A stretch of DNA of 64,000 bases from Ricinus communis (GCF_019578655.1 NC_063261.1:6890446-6954445); one strand, 5' to 3'; shown: positions 10,949-22,500, counted from the stretch's first letter. Notes: generated by a model from the sequence alone, not told the origin. Translations and numbers: made by a program.

Positions 10949-11038
10949 TGTCACCACCCGATCTGTGGGCCCGTGACCCGTACTAGGGAATGGGTAGGCT
11001 TAAGGCAACTAAGTCTCATAGTAAGCCTTACTAATCGA

Positions 11039-12514
11039 TGATGTGTATAGTTTTACACATATTTGCTTGCATATTATTGTGTATTTTCTTAGCAATTATT
11101 GTGCTTTTATTCCAAGATCACTCGTGTTTTATGTTCTTTTGCATTTCAGAAGAATTTATAGGTCCATCATCAGTGTTTGAGCAATTTTAGATCAATAAAT
11201 GCGAAAACGGATGAGAATTCATGAAAATTGGACAAGGGTTCACATTTCAAACATTGAGCACCACCTAGATCAAGGCCGCGTTGATAAGCACGGCCTGGAC
11301 TCTCGCTGTGCTCAACCCATTAGCATATGATCCTCAAATGTGGTGTTTTGGCACAATTTCTGAGGCTATCACGGCCTCCAGCACGGCCCGTGGTGGCTCA
11401 GCACCGGTGAGGGCACGGCTAGGAAGAAGACCTAATTTGCAAGATCTGAAGGTTCAGCACAGCCTGGACTCAGCACGGCCTTGACCACGGCCGTGCTAGG
11501 ACAATTATATAAGGAAAATGATTTCTTGTGCTAGGGTTAGCAAGGAGCAAGGAGAGAGAGTTTTAGCGGCTGGTTCAGTTTTTGCAGAGTACTAAGTTCA
11601 GGAGAGAGTTGCAGAGAGGGAGAATCACAAGGTTCCAAGTGCAAAATAGTAGTGGAGCAATTCGAGAGGCAATTGGAGAGATCAATTGTAGTACAAATTC
11701 AGATTTGGAGCTGTTCATCCAATTCGAGAGAAAATGGTGTATATGTTTCATATTTTTTTTTCTTTCATTGTAATTGATTTCCTAGTTGTTTTAAACATGA
11801 ACATGTGTAGCTAGATCGGGATTTCTTTACTATGTCGGCTTAGTATTAAATTATTGGATTGTTTGAGTTTAATTTTGTATCCTTCTTACTTTCAGTATTA
11901 ATAAGATAATGCATTATTCATGAGACGTTGTGAATTGTAGTGTTTAGATTGCTTTATATGACTGAGAAGTTCATTTGGCAGTTGGAAATTTGAACAGCAA
12001 GAACTGGTTAATAATCACTTAGAGATAAGGATAATTACCTAGCTGGATTAAGAATTAACAAAGCTTAATAGAGGCGGATTAAAGCTTAATGCTAATTTAA
12101 GGATCAATCATTAGGAAGAGATTCCAACTTTAGGTTCTTGAGTTTAGGAATTCGGTTATCTCGAGAGAGAAACCAAATTCAGTTAAGAATTCATCCACGG
12201 GTAGCATAATTAGACTCATCAATCTGTTATCTTTTGTTTGATGGCCAACTAGTTTAAGTTCCCTTGGGGATTTCTTTCTTGTCTTGGTTGTTTCATTTAT
12301 CCATTCATTCCTACATCTCACTTAGAACTCAACTTGTAGTTATTAATAAATTTAGAAATTATTCATCATTTATTTCAGGCTAATATAATAGAGAACAAAG
12401 TAGTAACTCTGGGCTTTCACTTTCCCGAGGGATACGACCTTGATACTCGCCATAGTGCTAGACTGCATCGATAGGTTCACTGTCTTAGATTGTAGCTACA
12501 TAAATAGCTTATCA
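11039..12514 (+). repeat. Element 2, 5' LTR
   Basis: The LTR is 1476 bp. It begins with a perfect stem-loop (ATGTGTA at 11041-11047, TACACAT at 11054-11060). A T-rich CAG acceptor-like site lies near 11149. CACGGCC/GGCCGTG micro-repeats occupy about 11270-11495. A TATA box and the shared R-U5 block ending at the terminal CA complete it. Short ORFs within it (for example 11281-11484) follow the GC-rich repeats and are not genes. Confidence 0.9.
11504..11514 (+). promoter_or_regulatory. TATA box of element 2 LTR
   Basis: ATTATATAAGG lies about 15 bases after a GGCCGTG repeat. The same box appears at about 21600-21610 in its 3' LTR and at equivalent places in related LTRs (16255, 20236, 53493). 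Confidence 0.65.
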
Positions 12515-12520
12515 AGTTTT

Positions 12521-12538
12521 TAGCGCCGTTGCCGGGGA
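12521..12538 (+). other. Primer binding site, tRNA-Asp type
   Basis: TAGCGCCGTTGCCGGGGA matches the tRNA-Asp(GTC) complement TGGCGCC... in 17 of 18 positions, with G-to-A at the second base. It starts 6 bases after the LTR end. Confidence 0.85.
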
Positions 12539-12668
12539 ATGTTTGAAAACTAGAGTGAAATTTGCTGTTTGTTACCTTAGCCATTTTTATTTATTTATTT
12601 ATTTATCTTTTGTACATATTTATTTAGTTTAAGTTTATGATTCAAGTAGTAACTGATAAAGGGGTTCA

Positions 12669-13220
12669 ATGCTAAATTCAAACTCTTTGTATGACACGTT
12701 GCAGAATGGGATCAAGAACCAAAAGAGTGCTAAAAATTGGGACACCTATGCAGCCTTAGAAGCTCGAGTGGAATCGTTTTGCAGGGCGACTGATCAACTC
12801 TCCACTCATATCCTTTCATCTCAAATTTTTTGTGAAATTTGTTATGGTTAACATTTGAGTAATGATTGTCCATTGTGTAGTGATTTTGCTCATTGTTCTT
12901 ATAACTGTGAACAGGTGAATTATATGGGAAGCTAACTAAATAACTTGTATGAAAGCACCTACAATCAAGAACACTCATTCACCCTTTGGATGGAGCTTAG
13001 ATGGCCAAGAGCCACCAGGATTTCAGCAACTACATCAGTAGCCTAGTCTTGCACCTTCAACTCAAGATGAAGAGTTAGTTTCAGAGGAGCTGCTGATGAG
13101 GTTGTTCACAAGTCTTGAGGATAGATTCCAACAAGTAAAGAGCATACTTGAAAGTCAACAAGACTCGATTGAGAACATAGAGCATCAAGTAGGCTTGATC
13201 TTCAAGTTACTAGCTGCATA
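12669..13220 (+). pseudogene. gag: Element 2 gag C-terminal remnant
   Basis: The frame 12669-12851 carries 'AALEARVESFCRATDQL', the segment before the gag zinc knuckle. It then reads CEIC and, across an in-frame TAA at 12849-12851, HLSNDC, so a CX2C...HX4C knuckle is still visible though broken. Past 12852 the gag linker is split among frames with several stops. The main capsid domain is absent: the knuckle region sits only about 150 bases after the primer site, so the 5' part of gag has been deleted. Confidence 0.65.
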
Positions 13221-13224
13221 ACAA

Positions 13225-13947
13225 TTGGGAACTGCATCAAACACTACTGAATCCAAGGAACATATGAGCGCCATCACTTTGCGTTCAGGTGAGAAATTTT
13301 CTAGTTTATCTACTATGATTGCCGATGATGCTTATGTGCAGGACGACTCCTTGAACATCGAGATAGAACCAGAAAAGGAAGAGGCAAACATGATTCCTTT
13401 GAAAGACTACCAACAGGAACGTATAGTTGATGATGCTGAGTTGCGGTTACAGGAATTTTTGGTGGATTTTCCATAAGTCCCTTCGATGGTGGAAGATGAG
13501 CATGAGTTCTCCAATGAAGAAGTCTTTGAGCAGCTCGAGTTTCTTCTAGCAAGTGAACCAAGCCAAGGACTGGAGAAAACCATTGACATTCTTGAAGAAA
13601 TTGGCCAACCGTTGATCCTTTCGATTGATGAAACTTCAGCTTTCAAATTGGAAGAGCCCCTAGAGCATCATGACTACGTGCAACTATGTAAGGAGCGAGT
13701 TTTACCAATCATATTGGCAGCTTGCTTGACAGTCGAGAGGAGAAAATTGACAATTATCTCTCTAATCGAATACTTAAAGCCATTTGCTGGAAGAAGGATG
13801 GATGTCGTCAATCACACCCGTTTGCTTTTCACCATGAGTCCAGCTAAGAAGACTCATCATATAAAAAAGAAGCACTTTTGGGAGGCACCCCAAATTTTAT
13901 TTTTCATTTTTAATATTCTAACCTTTCATTTTGAAACATTTTATTAG
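13225..13947 (+). pseudogene. Element 2 fused remnant: gag linker joined to the pre-RT segment, RT and integrase deleted
   Basis: Two same-frame pieces (13225-13476, 13486-13947) are separated by one TAA. The first starts with 'HMSAITLRSGE', the gag-protease linker. It runs into 'EDEHEFSNEEV' (about 13492), which in element E lies after the protease, so the protease is deleted. The second piece covers the stretch before RT (LPIILAACLT, then KPFA near 13780). It then jumps to the tail after integrase (KKKHFWEAPQ, about 13870-13895). RT, RNase H and integrase are cleanly missing. Element 3 has the same two junctions. The piece probably encodes nothing functional; it marks a mobile deletion derivative. 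Confidence 0.75.
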
Positions 13948-15640
13948 TTTTAGTTTTCATATTTTATTTAATTTTTATTTTCAATTTCGATTATTTTTTT
14001 ATTTTATTATTTTTAGCTTCTACCAGAGACGCACTGAATTTCCACTACACCAGCGTCGGTGGATGATCAGGACAGTCCTTTAGATTTTTCTTTCTTTTTA
14101 TTTTCTATATTTATTTACTTTATTTTTTGTACATGTCATGCATTTGGATTGTATTGCCTTTGTTTCTCTTAGTTGAGCATCCCATGTGGGGTATCCATAA
14201 TGTTTTACACTGAGGACAGTGTGTTCTTCAAGTGTGGGGTGGTTATAGGTAAACCTTATAATCTTTCTCTCCCCTATGATTTTTAGATATATCTAAAATT
14301 TCTTTCGCTAGGTGTTGTGTATTTTTAGGGCATGGTAGGACACTGTGTCTTTATGCACTTAAGTATACTATTTTTAAGCTGATTGATGACTTGATTTATA
14401 GAATTGTAATTACTTTTCTTTGTTGTTCATTGTCCTTGGAAAACAATTGATGGTGTGTTATACATCAGCCCTGCCGGGTTAAACCGGTGTTATTTAATTA
14501 TTTTTTCAAATTGTTGAATTTTAACTTAGAACGTTGATAATGTCGTATGCATGTGTTTCTTAAGTAATGATTCAATTAATGATGTTGTGAACCAATTGCA
14601 CATAATACCACACCTTAAAGTGAGATTTTGAGCTTGTTGAGCATTCATTATACTTAATCTCTTTATTTTTCTTGTTTGAGTGTGCATTGTACTTGACTTT
14701 ACTTCTAGAACTTGCTTTATAATGCTTGTTGGAGTTACATGAATATTATGAATACCATGAGATGATTTGGGCGATTTAGGATTCACCATATTTAGCCAAA
14801 AGCCTATCCTTTATGTTTCCATTAGTTAGCCAGTTTTGAGCCTTAACCTTTTCTTCATAATTTACACCTATACACTTCAATTATACCATTCTTTACATTT
14901 GTCTTTCCTTTACCCTTATGCTGGGATTTCTTTTTGTGACTTGTTCACCCTTATGTGGGATTAAAATGCCAGTTGCTATTTTGGTAAATTCACTAAGTCT
15001 TTTTGATATTTTAGATCCTCCCTTCGACCCAAACTGTATTTTTATTCTTTACATATGCAACAGTTCTCTAATAAGCTACTAGTTTATTATTAAGAAAAAT
15101 GAAAAAAAGAAGAAGAAGAAAATAAACAAAATTCTTTAATTATTTATCTCTTTATTGGATTTAGAGCATTTTTGAATGTTATTCTATGAAGTGAGAATTT
15201 TAGTGAATAATTCCTCTTGTATTTTTAGGCATTTAATCCTTTGAGCATATATTGTTGTTTATTGCAAGATTTCCAGCATTTTAACACTTCTTTCCCAAAT
15301 CTCTGTACCTTTACCTTAGCCCCATTACAACCTTAGTAAAGACCCTTTGATTTCGGTATTTACTTATTCACAATAGCGAAGATATGATTTATGAGCAAGC
15401 TTATGGTGAGCGGGTTTTGTGCATTTGCTTTAAGGGATTTGTTTTTCACCTTATTTACACGTTGAGTGACATGAGTGATCCTTGTGAGGCATTGGTTTGT
15501 GATGTTTGTATTGAGTTGCTATTTAAGTTATTCATGCGTTAATATTATTTCCATTCTCTGTTAATGATTTGCAATTTGATTTATGATTGAGTTTTTTTTT
15601 TAGATGTGTTGAATATGCAGTTTTGTGAGTTGAGTTGTTA
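13948..15640 (+). other. Element 2 3' non-coding region
   Basis: No gene. It contains the first hairpin/GTGTGGGG module (14207-14239) and conserved block 1 (about 14701-14808). It also has an A-rich GAA run near 15090-15125, conserved block 2 (about 15301-15414) and a donor-like TATG|GTGAG at 15402-15410. An 87-codon minus-strand ORF (14526-14789) covers block 1. It is conserved in element 3 but not in elements 1 and E. Confidence 0.65.
14207..14239 (+). other. First hairpin plus purine tract, element 2
   Basis: ACACTG (14207-14212) pairs with CAGTGT (14217-14222) around the loop AGGA. GTGTGGGG follows at 14232-14239. The second module is 1434 bases downstream. Confidence 0.65.
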
Positions 15641-15680
15641 ATTGCTTCAGGACAAGCAATAGCTTAATTGTGGGGTGATT
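15641..15680 (+). other. Terminal hairpin and polypurine tract, element 2
   Basis: ATTGCTT (15641-15647) pairs perfectly with AAGCAAT (15654-15660) around CAGGAC. A TGTGGGG tract follows and the 3' LTR begins at 15681. Confidence 0.75.
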
Positions 15681-15809
15681 TGATGTGCATAGTTTTGCAC
15701 ATATTTGCTTGCATATTATTGTGTATTTTCTTAGCAATTATTATGCTTTTATTCCAAGATCACCCGTGTTTTGTGTTCTTTTGCATTTCAGGAGAATTTA
15801 TAGGTCCAT
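15681..15809 (+). repeat. Element 2, 3' LTR, first piece
   Basis: The first 129 bp of the LTR start TGATGTGCATAG. The stem-loop is ATGTGCA/TGCACAT (15683-15689, 15696-15702). It differs from the 5' LTR stem by a paired T-A to C-G change. It is cut at 15809 by element 3; the rest is 21281-22500. Confidence 0.9.
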
Positions 15810-17284
15810 TGATGAGCATAGTTTTACACATATTTGCTTGCATATTATTGCGTATGTTCTTAGCAATTATTGTGCTTTTATTCCCAGATCACCCGTGTTT
15901 TATGTTCTTTTGCATTTCAGGAACATTTATAGGACCATCATCGTTGTTTAAGCAATTATAGATCAATACGTGCGGAAACGGACGAGAATTCATCAAGATC
16001 GGACAAGAGCCCGCAATGCATACATTGAGCACGGCCTGGACTCTGGCCGTGCTCAACCATTGGCTTTGATTCTTGAAATTGGCACTTTGGGCACAGTAGC
16101 CACCACGGCCTTGACACGGCCCGTGGTGGCCAACAGGGAGAAACACGGCCCGTGGTGGCCAACACGGGGAGGAACACTACCGTGGTGAAACCCTACTGGT
16201 GAGATCCACGATTTCGTACGGCTGGACTTGGCCTTGAACACGGCCGTGCTGAGTTAAATATATAAGAATTCTTAAAAAAAAAAGAGGGGAAAGAAGAGTG
16301 ACATTGAGCCCTAGTGGCTGGTTCGGTTTCTGCACAATACTGAGTGCGAGAGAGAGTTGCAGTGAGTAAGAATCCCGGAATCGTAAGATTCCGAGTGCAA
16401 AACAGTAGTGGAGCAATTCAAGAGGCAGTTTGGGAGATTAATCAAAGTGTAGATCTAGATTTGGAGCTGTTCATCCAATTCGAGAGAAAAGGGTGTACAT
16501 GTTTTATTTTCATTATTCTTTCATTGTAATTGATTTCCTAGATTGTTTTAAACATGAACATGTTTAGCTAGACTGATTTAATCCATTGGGATTTCTTTAC
16601 TATGTTGGCTTGATATTATATTGTTGGATTGTTTGAGTTGGTTTTGTATTCTTCTTGTTTTCAGTATGAATAAGATTATGCATTATTCATGAGACGTTGT
16701 GAATTGTGATGTTTAGATTGCTTTATGAGATTGAGAAATCCGTTTGGCAATTGGAACTTTGAATAACAAGAACTGGTTAATAATCGCTTAGAGATAAGGA
16801 TAATTAACTAGCCGGATTAAGAATTAACAAAGCTTAATAGAGGCGGATTAAAGCTTAATGCTAATTTAAGAATCAATCGTTAGGAAGAGATTCTAACTTT
16901 AGGTTATTAGGTTTAGGAATTCGGTTATCTCGAGAGAGAAACCGAATTGATTAAGAATAAATCCACGGGTAGCATAATTAGACTCACCGATCCTTTATCT
17001 TTTGTTTTGATTGCCAACTAGTTTAGATTCCCTTTGGGTTTGTCTTCTTGTCTTGATTATTTCACTTATCAATTACTCCTGCATCTCCCTTAGAACTTAG
17101 CTCGTAGTTAATAGTTAGTTTAGAATTTATTCATCATCCATTTTAGGTTAATATAACAAAGAACAAAGAAGTAACTCGGGCTTTCGCTTTCCGAGGAATA
17201 CGACCTTGATACTCGCCATTAGTGCTAGATCGCATCGATAGGTACACCGCCTTAGATTGTAGCTAACACGAGTAGCACACATCA
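15810..17284 (+). repeat. Element 3, 5' LTR
   Basis: The LTR is 1475 bp, TGATGAGCATAG to CACATCA. The GC-rich micro-repeat block (16030-16250) has one more CACGGCCCGTGG unit than the 3' LTR. Its U5 carries small deletions ('aactcgggc' against 'aactctgggc'). Confidence 0.9.
16255..16266 (+). promoter_or_regulatory. TATA box of element 3 LTR
   Basis: TAAATATATAAG directly follows GGCCGTGCTGAGT. The identical arrangement is at 20236-20247 in the 3' LTR. Confidence 0.65.
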
Positions 17285-17289
17285 AGTTT

Positions 17290-18102
17290 TTGGCAGAGCA
17301 ATTGGAAACTCCATCAAACGCTACTGAATCCGAGGAGCATTTGAGCGCCATCACTTTATGCGTTCGGGGTGAGAATTTTTCCGGTTTATCTACTATGTTT
17401 GATGATGATGCCTTACATGCGGGACGATCTCTTGAACATGGAGATGGAACCGGAAAGGAAGAGGCGAACATAATTCCTCCGAAAGACTATCAACAGGAAT
17501 GTACAGTTGATGATCTTTGAGTTGCGATTAGAGGAATTGTTGGTAGATTTTCCACAAGTCCCTTCGATGATGGAAGATGAGCATGAGTTATCCAATAAAG
17601 AAGTCTTGGAGGAGCTCGAGTTTCTTCTAGCAAGAGAACCAAGCCAGGGACTGAAGAAAACCATCAACACTCCTGAAGAAATTGCCCAACCGTCGATCCT
17701 TCCAATTGTTGAAACTCTAGCTTTCAAATTGGAAGAGCCCTAGAAACATCATGACTACGTGCAATTATACGAGGAGCGAGTTTTGCCCATCATACTGGCA
17801 GCTTGCTTGACTGTCGGGAAGAGGAAGTTGACGATTATCCCTCTAAGCGGATATTTGAAGCCATTTGCTTGGAAGAAGGATGGATGGTCGTCGATCACGC
17901 CCATTTGCTTTTCACCATGAGTCCAAATGAAGACTCATCACATCAAAAGAAGCGCTTTTGGGAGGCACCCCAATTTTTATCTTTAATTTCTAATTTTTTT
18001 AACCTTTTGTTTTGGAAATATTTTATTAGTTTTAGTTTTCATATTTTCAGTTTTGATTTTATTTCTTTATTTTATTATTTTGATTCTCTGAGGAGGCATT
18101 GA
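17290..18102 (+). pseudogene. Element 3 fused remnant with the same junctions as element 2
   Basis: Pieces 17290-17520, 17507-17743 and 17803-18102 lie in different frames because of small indels. They cover the 'LSAITL' linker, 'EDEHELSNKEV' and the KPFA region, then the post-integrase tail near 17940-17975. The deletion endpoints match those of element 2 where they can be aligned. Before it, only TGGC of the primer site remains (17291-17294), joined directly to sequence matching about 13215 in element 2. Confidence 0.7.
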
Positions 18103-19794
18103 ATTTCCTGATATCGGCCTCGATGGATGATCAGGCGATCCCCTAGATCTTTTTATTTTTCCTGTATTTATTTACTTTATTTTTCATACATGTCATGCAC
18201 TTGGATTGTATTGCGTTTGTTCTCTTAGTTGAGCATTCCATGCGGGGTATCCATAACATTTTACACTGAGGACAGTGTGTTCTTTAAGTGTGGGGTGCTT
18301 ATGGGTAAACCCTAATCTCTTATATAGATTTTTAATTGCTATGGCTAGGTGTTGTGTATTTTTAGGAGATGTTAGGACATTGTGTTTTTATGCACTTGAG
18401 TATGCTAATTTTGAGCTGATTGATGACTTGATTTATAGAATTGTAGTTACTTTTCTTTGTTGTTCATTGTCCTTGGAAAACAATTTATGGTGTTTTACAC
18501 ATCAACCCTGCCGGGTTAAATCGGTGTTATTTAATTATTTTTCAAATTGTCGAATTTTAACTTAGAATGTTGATAATATCATATGCATGTGTTTCTTAAA
18601 TAATGATTCAATTAATGATGTTTCGAACCAACTGCACCTAATACCACACCTGAAAGTGAGATTTTGAGCCAGTTGAGCATTCATTATGCTTATGCTCTTT
18701 ATATTTCTTGTTTGAGTGTGCATTGTACTTAACTTTGCTCCTAGAACTTGCTTTGTAATGCGTGTTGAAGTTACATGAATATTGCAAATACCATGAGATG
18801 ATTTGGGCGATTTAGGATTCACCACATTTGACCAAAAGCCTACCACCTTATGTTTCCATTAGTTAGCCAATTTTTGAGCCTTCTTAACCTTTTCTTCATA
18901 ATCTACACCTATACACTTCAATTATACCATTCTTTACATTTATCTTTCCTTTACCCTTATGCTAGAATTTCTTTCTGTGATATGTTCGACTTTATGTGGG
19001 ATTAAAATGCTAGTTGCTATGTTGGTAAATTCACTAAATCTTTTTGATATTTTAAATGCTCCCCTTGATCCAATTTGTATTTGTTATTCTTTATGTTTAT
19101 TCGAGTTGTATGCGGCGGTCGCTAATAAGCTGCTAGTTCATTTCTTTAAAAAAAAAAAAAAAAAAGAAGAAGAAGAAGAAAAAGAAAATATAATAAACAA
19201 ATCTCTTTAATTATTTATCTTTTTATTGGATTTAGAGCATTTGCGAGCGTTATTCTATGAAGTAGGGATTTTAGTGAATGATTCTTTTTGTGATCTTAGG
19301 CATTTAATCCTTTGAGCATATAATATTGTTTATCGCACGAATTCCAGCACTTTCACACTTCTATCCAAATCTCCGTACCTTTACCTTAGCCCCATTACAA
19401 CCTTGGTAAAGACCCTTTGATTTTGGTATTTACTTATTCACAGTAGCGAAGATATGATTTATAAGCAAGCTTATGGTGAGCGGGTCTTGTGCATTTGCTT
19501 TGAGGGATTTGTTATTTACCTAATATACACTTTGAGCGACTTGAGTGATCCCTGTGAGGCATTGGTTCATGATGTTGGTGTTGAGTTGTCATTTAAGTTA
19601 CTCATGCATTAATATTATTTCCATTCTTTGTTAATGATTTGTAATTTGATTTATGATTGAGTATCCTTTGAGATGTGTTGAATACTCTCTGTTGTGGACT
19701 AGGGGCATAAACTGAAATGAATTGCTAACTGTAGTTTTGTGGGTTGAGTTGTTAATTGCTTGAGGACAAGCAATAGCTTAAGTGTGGGGTAATT
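18103..19794 (+). other. Element 3 3' non-coding region with two hairpin/purine modules
   Basis: Module 1: ACACTG/CAGTGT at 18263-18278, then GTGTGGGG ending near 18297. Module 2: ATTGCTT/AAGCAAT at 19755-19774 around GAGGAC, then GTGTGGGG at 19782-19789, five bases before the 3' LTR. Conserved block 1 is about 18741-18841 and block 2 about 19381-19485. An A-run followed by GAA repeats lies at 19148-19190. No supported gene. Confidence 0.7.
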
Positions 19795-21275
19795 TGATGA
19801 GCATAGTTTTACACATATTTGCTTGCATATTATTGCGTATGTTCTTAGCAATTATTGTGCTTTTATTCCCAGATCACCCGTGTTTTATGTTCTTTTGCAT
19901 TTCAGGAACATTTATAGGACCATCATCGTTGTTTAAGCAATTATAGATCAATACGTGCGGAAACGGACGAGAATTCATCAAGATCGGACAAGAGCCCGCA
20001 ATGCATACATTGAGCACGGCCTGGACTCTGGCCGTGCTCAACCATTGGCTTTGATTCTTGAAATTGGCACTTTGGGCACGGTTTCCGTAGCCACCACGGC
20101 CTTCAGCACGGCCCGTGGTGGCCAACACGGGGAGAAACACGGCCCGTGGTGAAACCCTACTTGGTGAGATCCACGGTCTAAATACGGCTGGACTTGGTAT
20201 AACCAAAGACGGCCTTGAACACGGCCGTGCTGAGTTAAATATATAAGAAAAATGAGTTTTTCTTAAGAGAAGAGGGAAAGAAGAGTGACATTGAGCCCTA
20301 GTGGCTAGTTCGGTTTCTGCACAATACTGAGTGCGAGAGAGAGTTGCAGTGAGTAAGAATCCCGGAATCGTAAGATTCCGAGTGCAAAAACGATGAGTGG
20401 AGCAATTCAAGAGGCGTTTGGGAGATTAATCAAAGTGTAGATCCGGATTTGGAGCTGTTCATCCAATTCGAGAGAAAAGGGTGTACATGTTTTATTTTCA
20501 TTATTCTTTCATTGTAATTGATTTCCTAGATTGTTTTAAACATGAACATGTTTAGCTAGACTGATTTAATCCATTGGGATTTCTTTACTATGTTGGCTTG
20601 ATATTATATTGTTGGATTGTTTGAGTTGGTTTTGTATTCTTCTTGTTTTCAGTATGAATAAGATTATGCATTATTCATGAGACGTTGTGAATTGTGATGT
20701 TTAGATTGCTTTATGAGATTGAGAAATCCGTTTGGCAATTGGAACTTTGAATAACAAGAACTGGTTAATAATCGCTTAGAGATAAGGATAATTAACTAGT
20801 CGGATTAAGAATTAACAAAGCTTAATAGAGGCGGATTAAAGCTTAATGCTAATTTAAGAATCAATCGTTAGGAAGAGATTCCAACTTTAGGTTATTAGGT
20901 TTAGGAATTCGGTTATCTCGAGAGAGAAACTGAATTCGGTTAAGAATTCGTCCACGGGTAGCATAATTAGACTCACCGATCCTTTATCTTTTGTTTTGAT
21001 TGCCAACTAGTTTAGATTCCCTTTGGGTTTGTCTTCTTGTCTTGATTATTTCACTTATCAATTACTCCTGCATCTCCCTTAGAACTTAGCTCGTAGTTAA
21101 TAGTTAGTTTAGAATTTATTCATCATCCATTTTAGGTTAATATAACAAAGAACAAAGAAGTAACTCTGGGCTTTCGCTTTCCCGAGGAATACGACCTTGA
21201 TACTCGCCATTAGTGCTAGACTGCATCGATAGGTACACTGCCTTAGATTGTAGCTAACACGAGTAGCACACATCA
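19795..21275 (+). repeat. Element 3, 3' LTR
   Basis: The LTR is 1481 bp and matches 15810-17284 closely. It ends CACACATCA at 21275 with TCCAT following. The long minus-strand ORF across it (19874-20410) results from the GC-rich repeats and is not a gene. Confidence 0.92.
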
Positions 21276-21280
21276 TCCAT

Positions 21281-22500
21281 CATTAGTTTTTGAGCAATTT
21301 TAGATCAATACATGCAAAAATGGACGGGAATTCATCAAAATTGGACAAGGGCTCGCATTTCAAACATTGAGCACGGCTAGGTCAAGGCCGTGCTGATAAG
21401 CACGGCCTAGACTCTAGCCGTGCTCAACTCATTCGCATATGATCCTCAAATGTGGTGTTTTAGCACGGTTTCTGAGGCTATCACGGCCTCCAGAACAGCT
21501 CGTGGTGGCTCAGCACCGGCGAGGGCACGGCTAGGAAGAATACCTAATTTACAAGATCTGAAGGTTTAGCACAGCTTGGACTCTGGCCGTGCTGGGACAA
21601 TTATATAAGGAAAATGATTTCTTGTGCTAGGGTTAGCAAGGAGCAAGGAGAGAGAGTTTTAGCGGTTGGTTCAATTTTTGTAGAGTACTGAGTTCGGGAA
21701 AGAGTTGCAAAGAGGGAGAATCCCAAAATCGCAAGGTTTCGAGTGTAAAACAGTAGTGGAGCAATTCGAGAGGCAATTGGGGAAATCAATTGTAGTACAT
21801 ATTAGATTTGGAGATGTTCATCCAATTGGAAAGAAAAGGGTGTATATGTTTCATTTTTGTTATTCTTTAATTGTAATTGATTTCCTAGTTGTTTTAAACA
21901 TGAACATGTGTAGGTAAATTGATTAAATCCATAAAACTTGATGATTGCTATCTATGTAGCTACAATCTAAGGCAGTGTACCTATTGATGCAGTCTAGCAC
22001 TAATGGAGAGTATCAAGGTCGTATTCCTCGGGAAAGTGAAGGCCTAGAGTTACTCCTTTGTTCTCTTTTATATTAGCCTAAAATGAATGATAAATAATTC
22101 CTAAATTAACTAAAAGCTACTCTAATTGTTATCTAACTACGGCCTACTAGGGAAGGATTAATTCAAGTTAAGGAATAACCCCTTGGTAGCATAATTGGAC
22201 TCATCAATCTGTTATCTTTTGTTTGATTGCCAACTAGTTTAAGTTCCCTTTTGGTTTGCTTTCTTGTCTTGGTTGTTTCATTTATCCATTCATTCCTGCA
22301 TCTCACTTAGAACACAGCTTGTAGTTATTAATAAATTTAGAAATTATTCATAATTTATTTCAGGCTAGTATAACAGAGAACAAAGTAGTAACTTTGGGCT
22401 TTCACTTTCTCGAGGGATACGACCTTGATACTTGCCATTAGTGCTAGACTGCATCGATAGGTTCACTGCCTTAGATTGTAGCTACATAAATAGCCTATCA
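21281..22500 (+). repeat. Element 2, 3' LTR, second piece, with an internal inverted LTR end
   Basis: The LTR resumes in register after element 3 and ends CCTATCA at 22500. Between about 21939 and 22190 the expected R segment ('gggatttctttac' onward) is replaced. An inverted copy of the LTR's own 3' end (to about 22125) is followed by about 65 bases of unmatched sequence. Normal LTR order returns at 'ggtagcataattgg'. Confidence 0.85.

Larger units (their letters stand above)
15810..21275 (+). mobile_element. Element 3: non-autonomous Athila-like element nested in element 2
   Basis: LTRs at 15810-17284 and 19795-21275 are flanked by the exact duplication TCCAT (15805-15809, 21276-21280). The interrupted LTR of element 2 continues in register on both sides. 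The internal part is only 2.5 kb. It has lost most of the primer site, all of gag, protease, RT and integrase, and keeps the fused remnant and the 3' non-coding region. LTRs are highly similar, with some 15-20 small differences by eye and one repeat-unit difference, so the insertion is recent relative to its neighbours. Confidence 0.92.
11039..22500 (+). mobile_element. Element 2: non-autonomous Athila-like LTR retrotransposon
   Basis: It runs from TGATGTGTATAG at 11039 to CCTATCA at 22500. The exact target duplication is ATCGA at 11034-11038 and 22501-22505. The 3' LTR is split by element 3 (15810-21275). The internal part is about 3.2 kb and holds gag remnants, a short upstream-of-RT segment and the 3' non-coding region. 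Protease, RT, RNase H and integrase are missing. Confidence 0.9.

Noticed and set aside
14526..14789. Minus-strand ORF conserved in elements 2 and 3 (also 18562-18846)
   Set aside because: The two copies are close relatives, so similarity is expected. The same region in elements 1 and E does not keep the frame. Conserved non-coding sequence explains it better.
19874..20410. 178-codon minus-strand ORF
   Set aside because: It spans the element 3 LTR U3 and is kept open by the GC-rich CACGGCC repeats. The 5' LTR of the same element breaks it.
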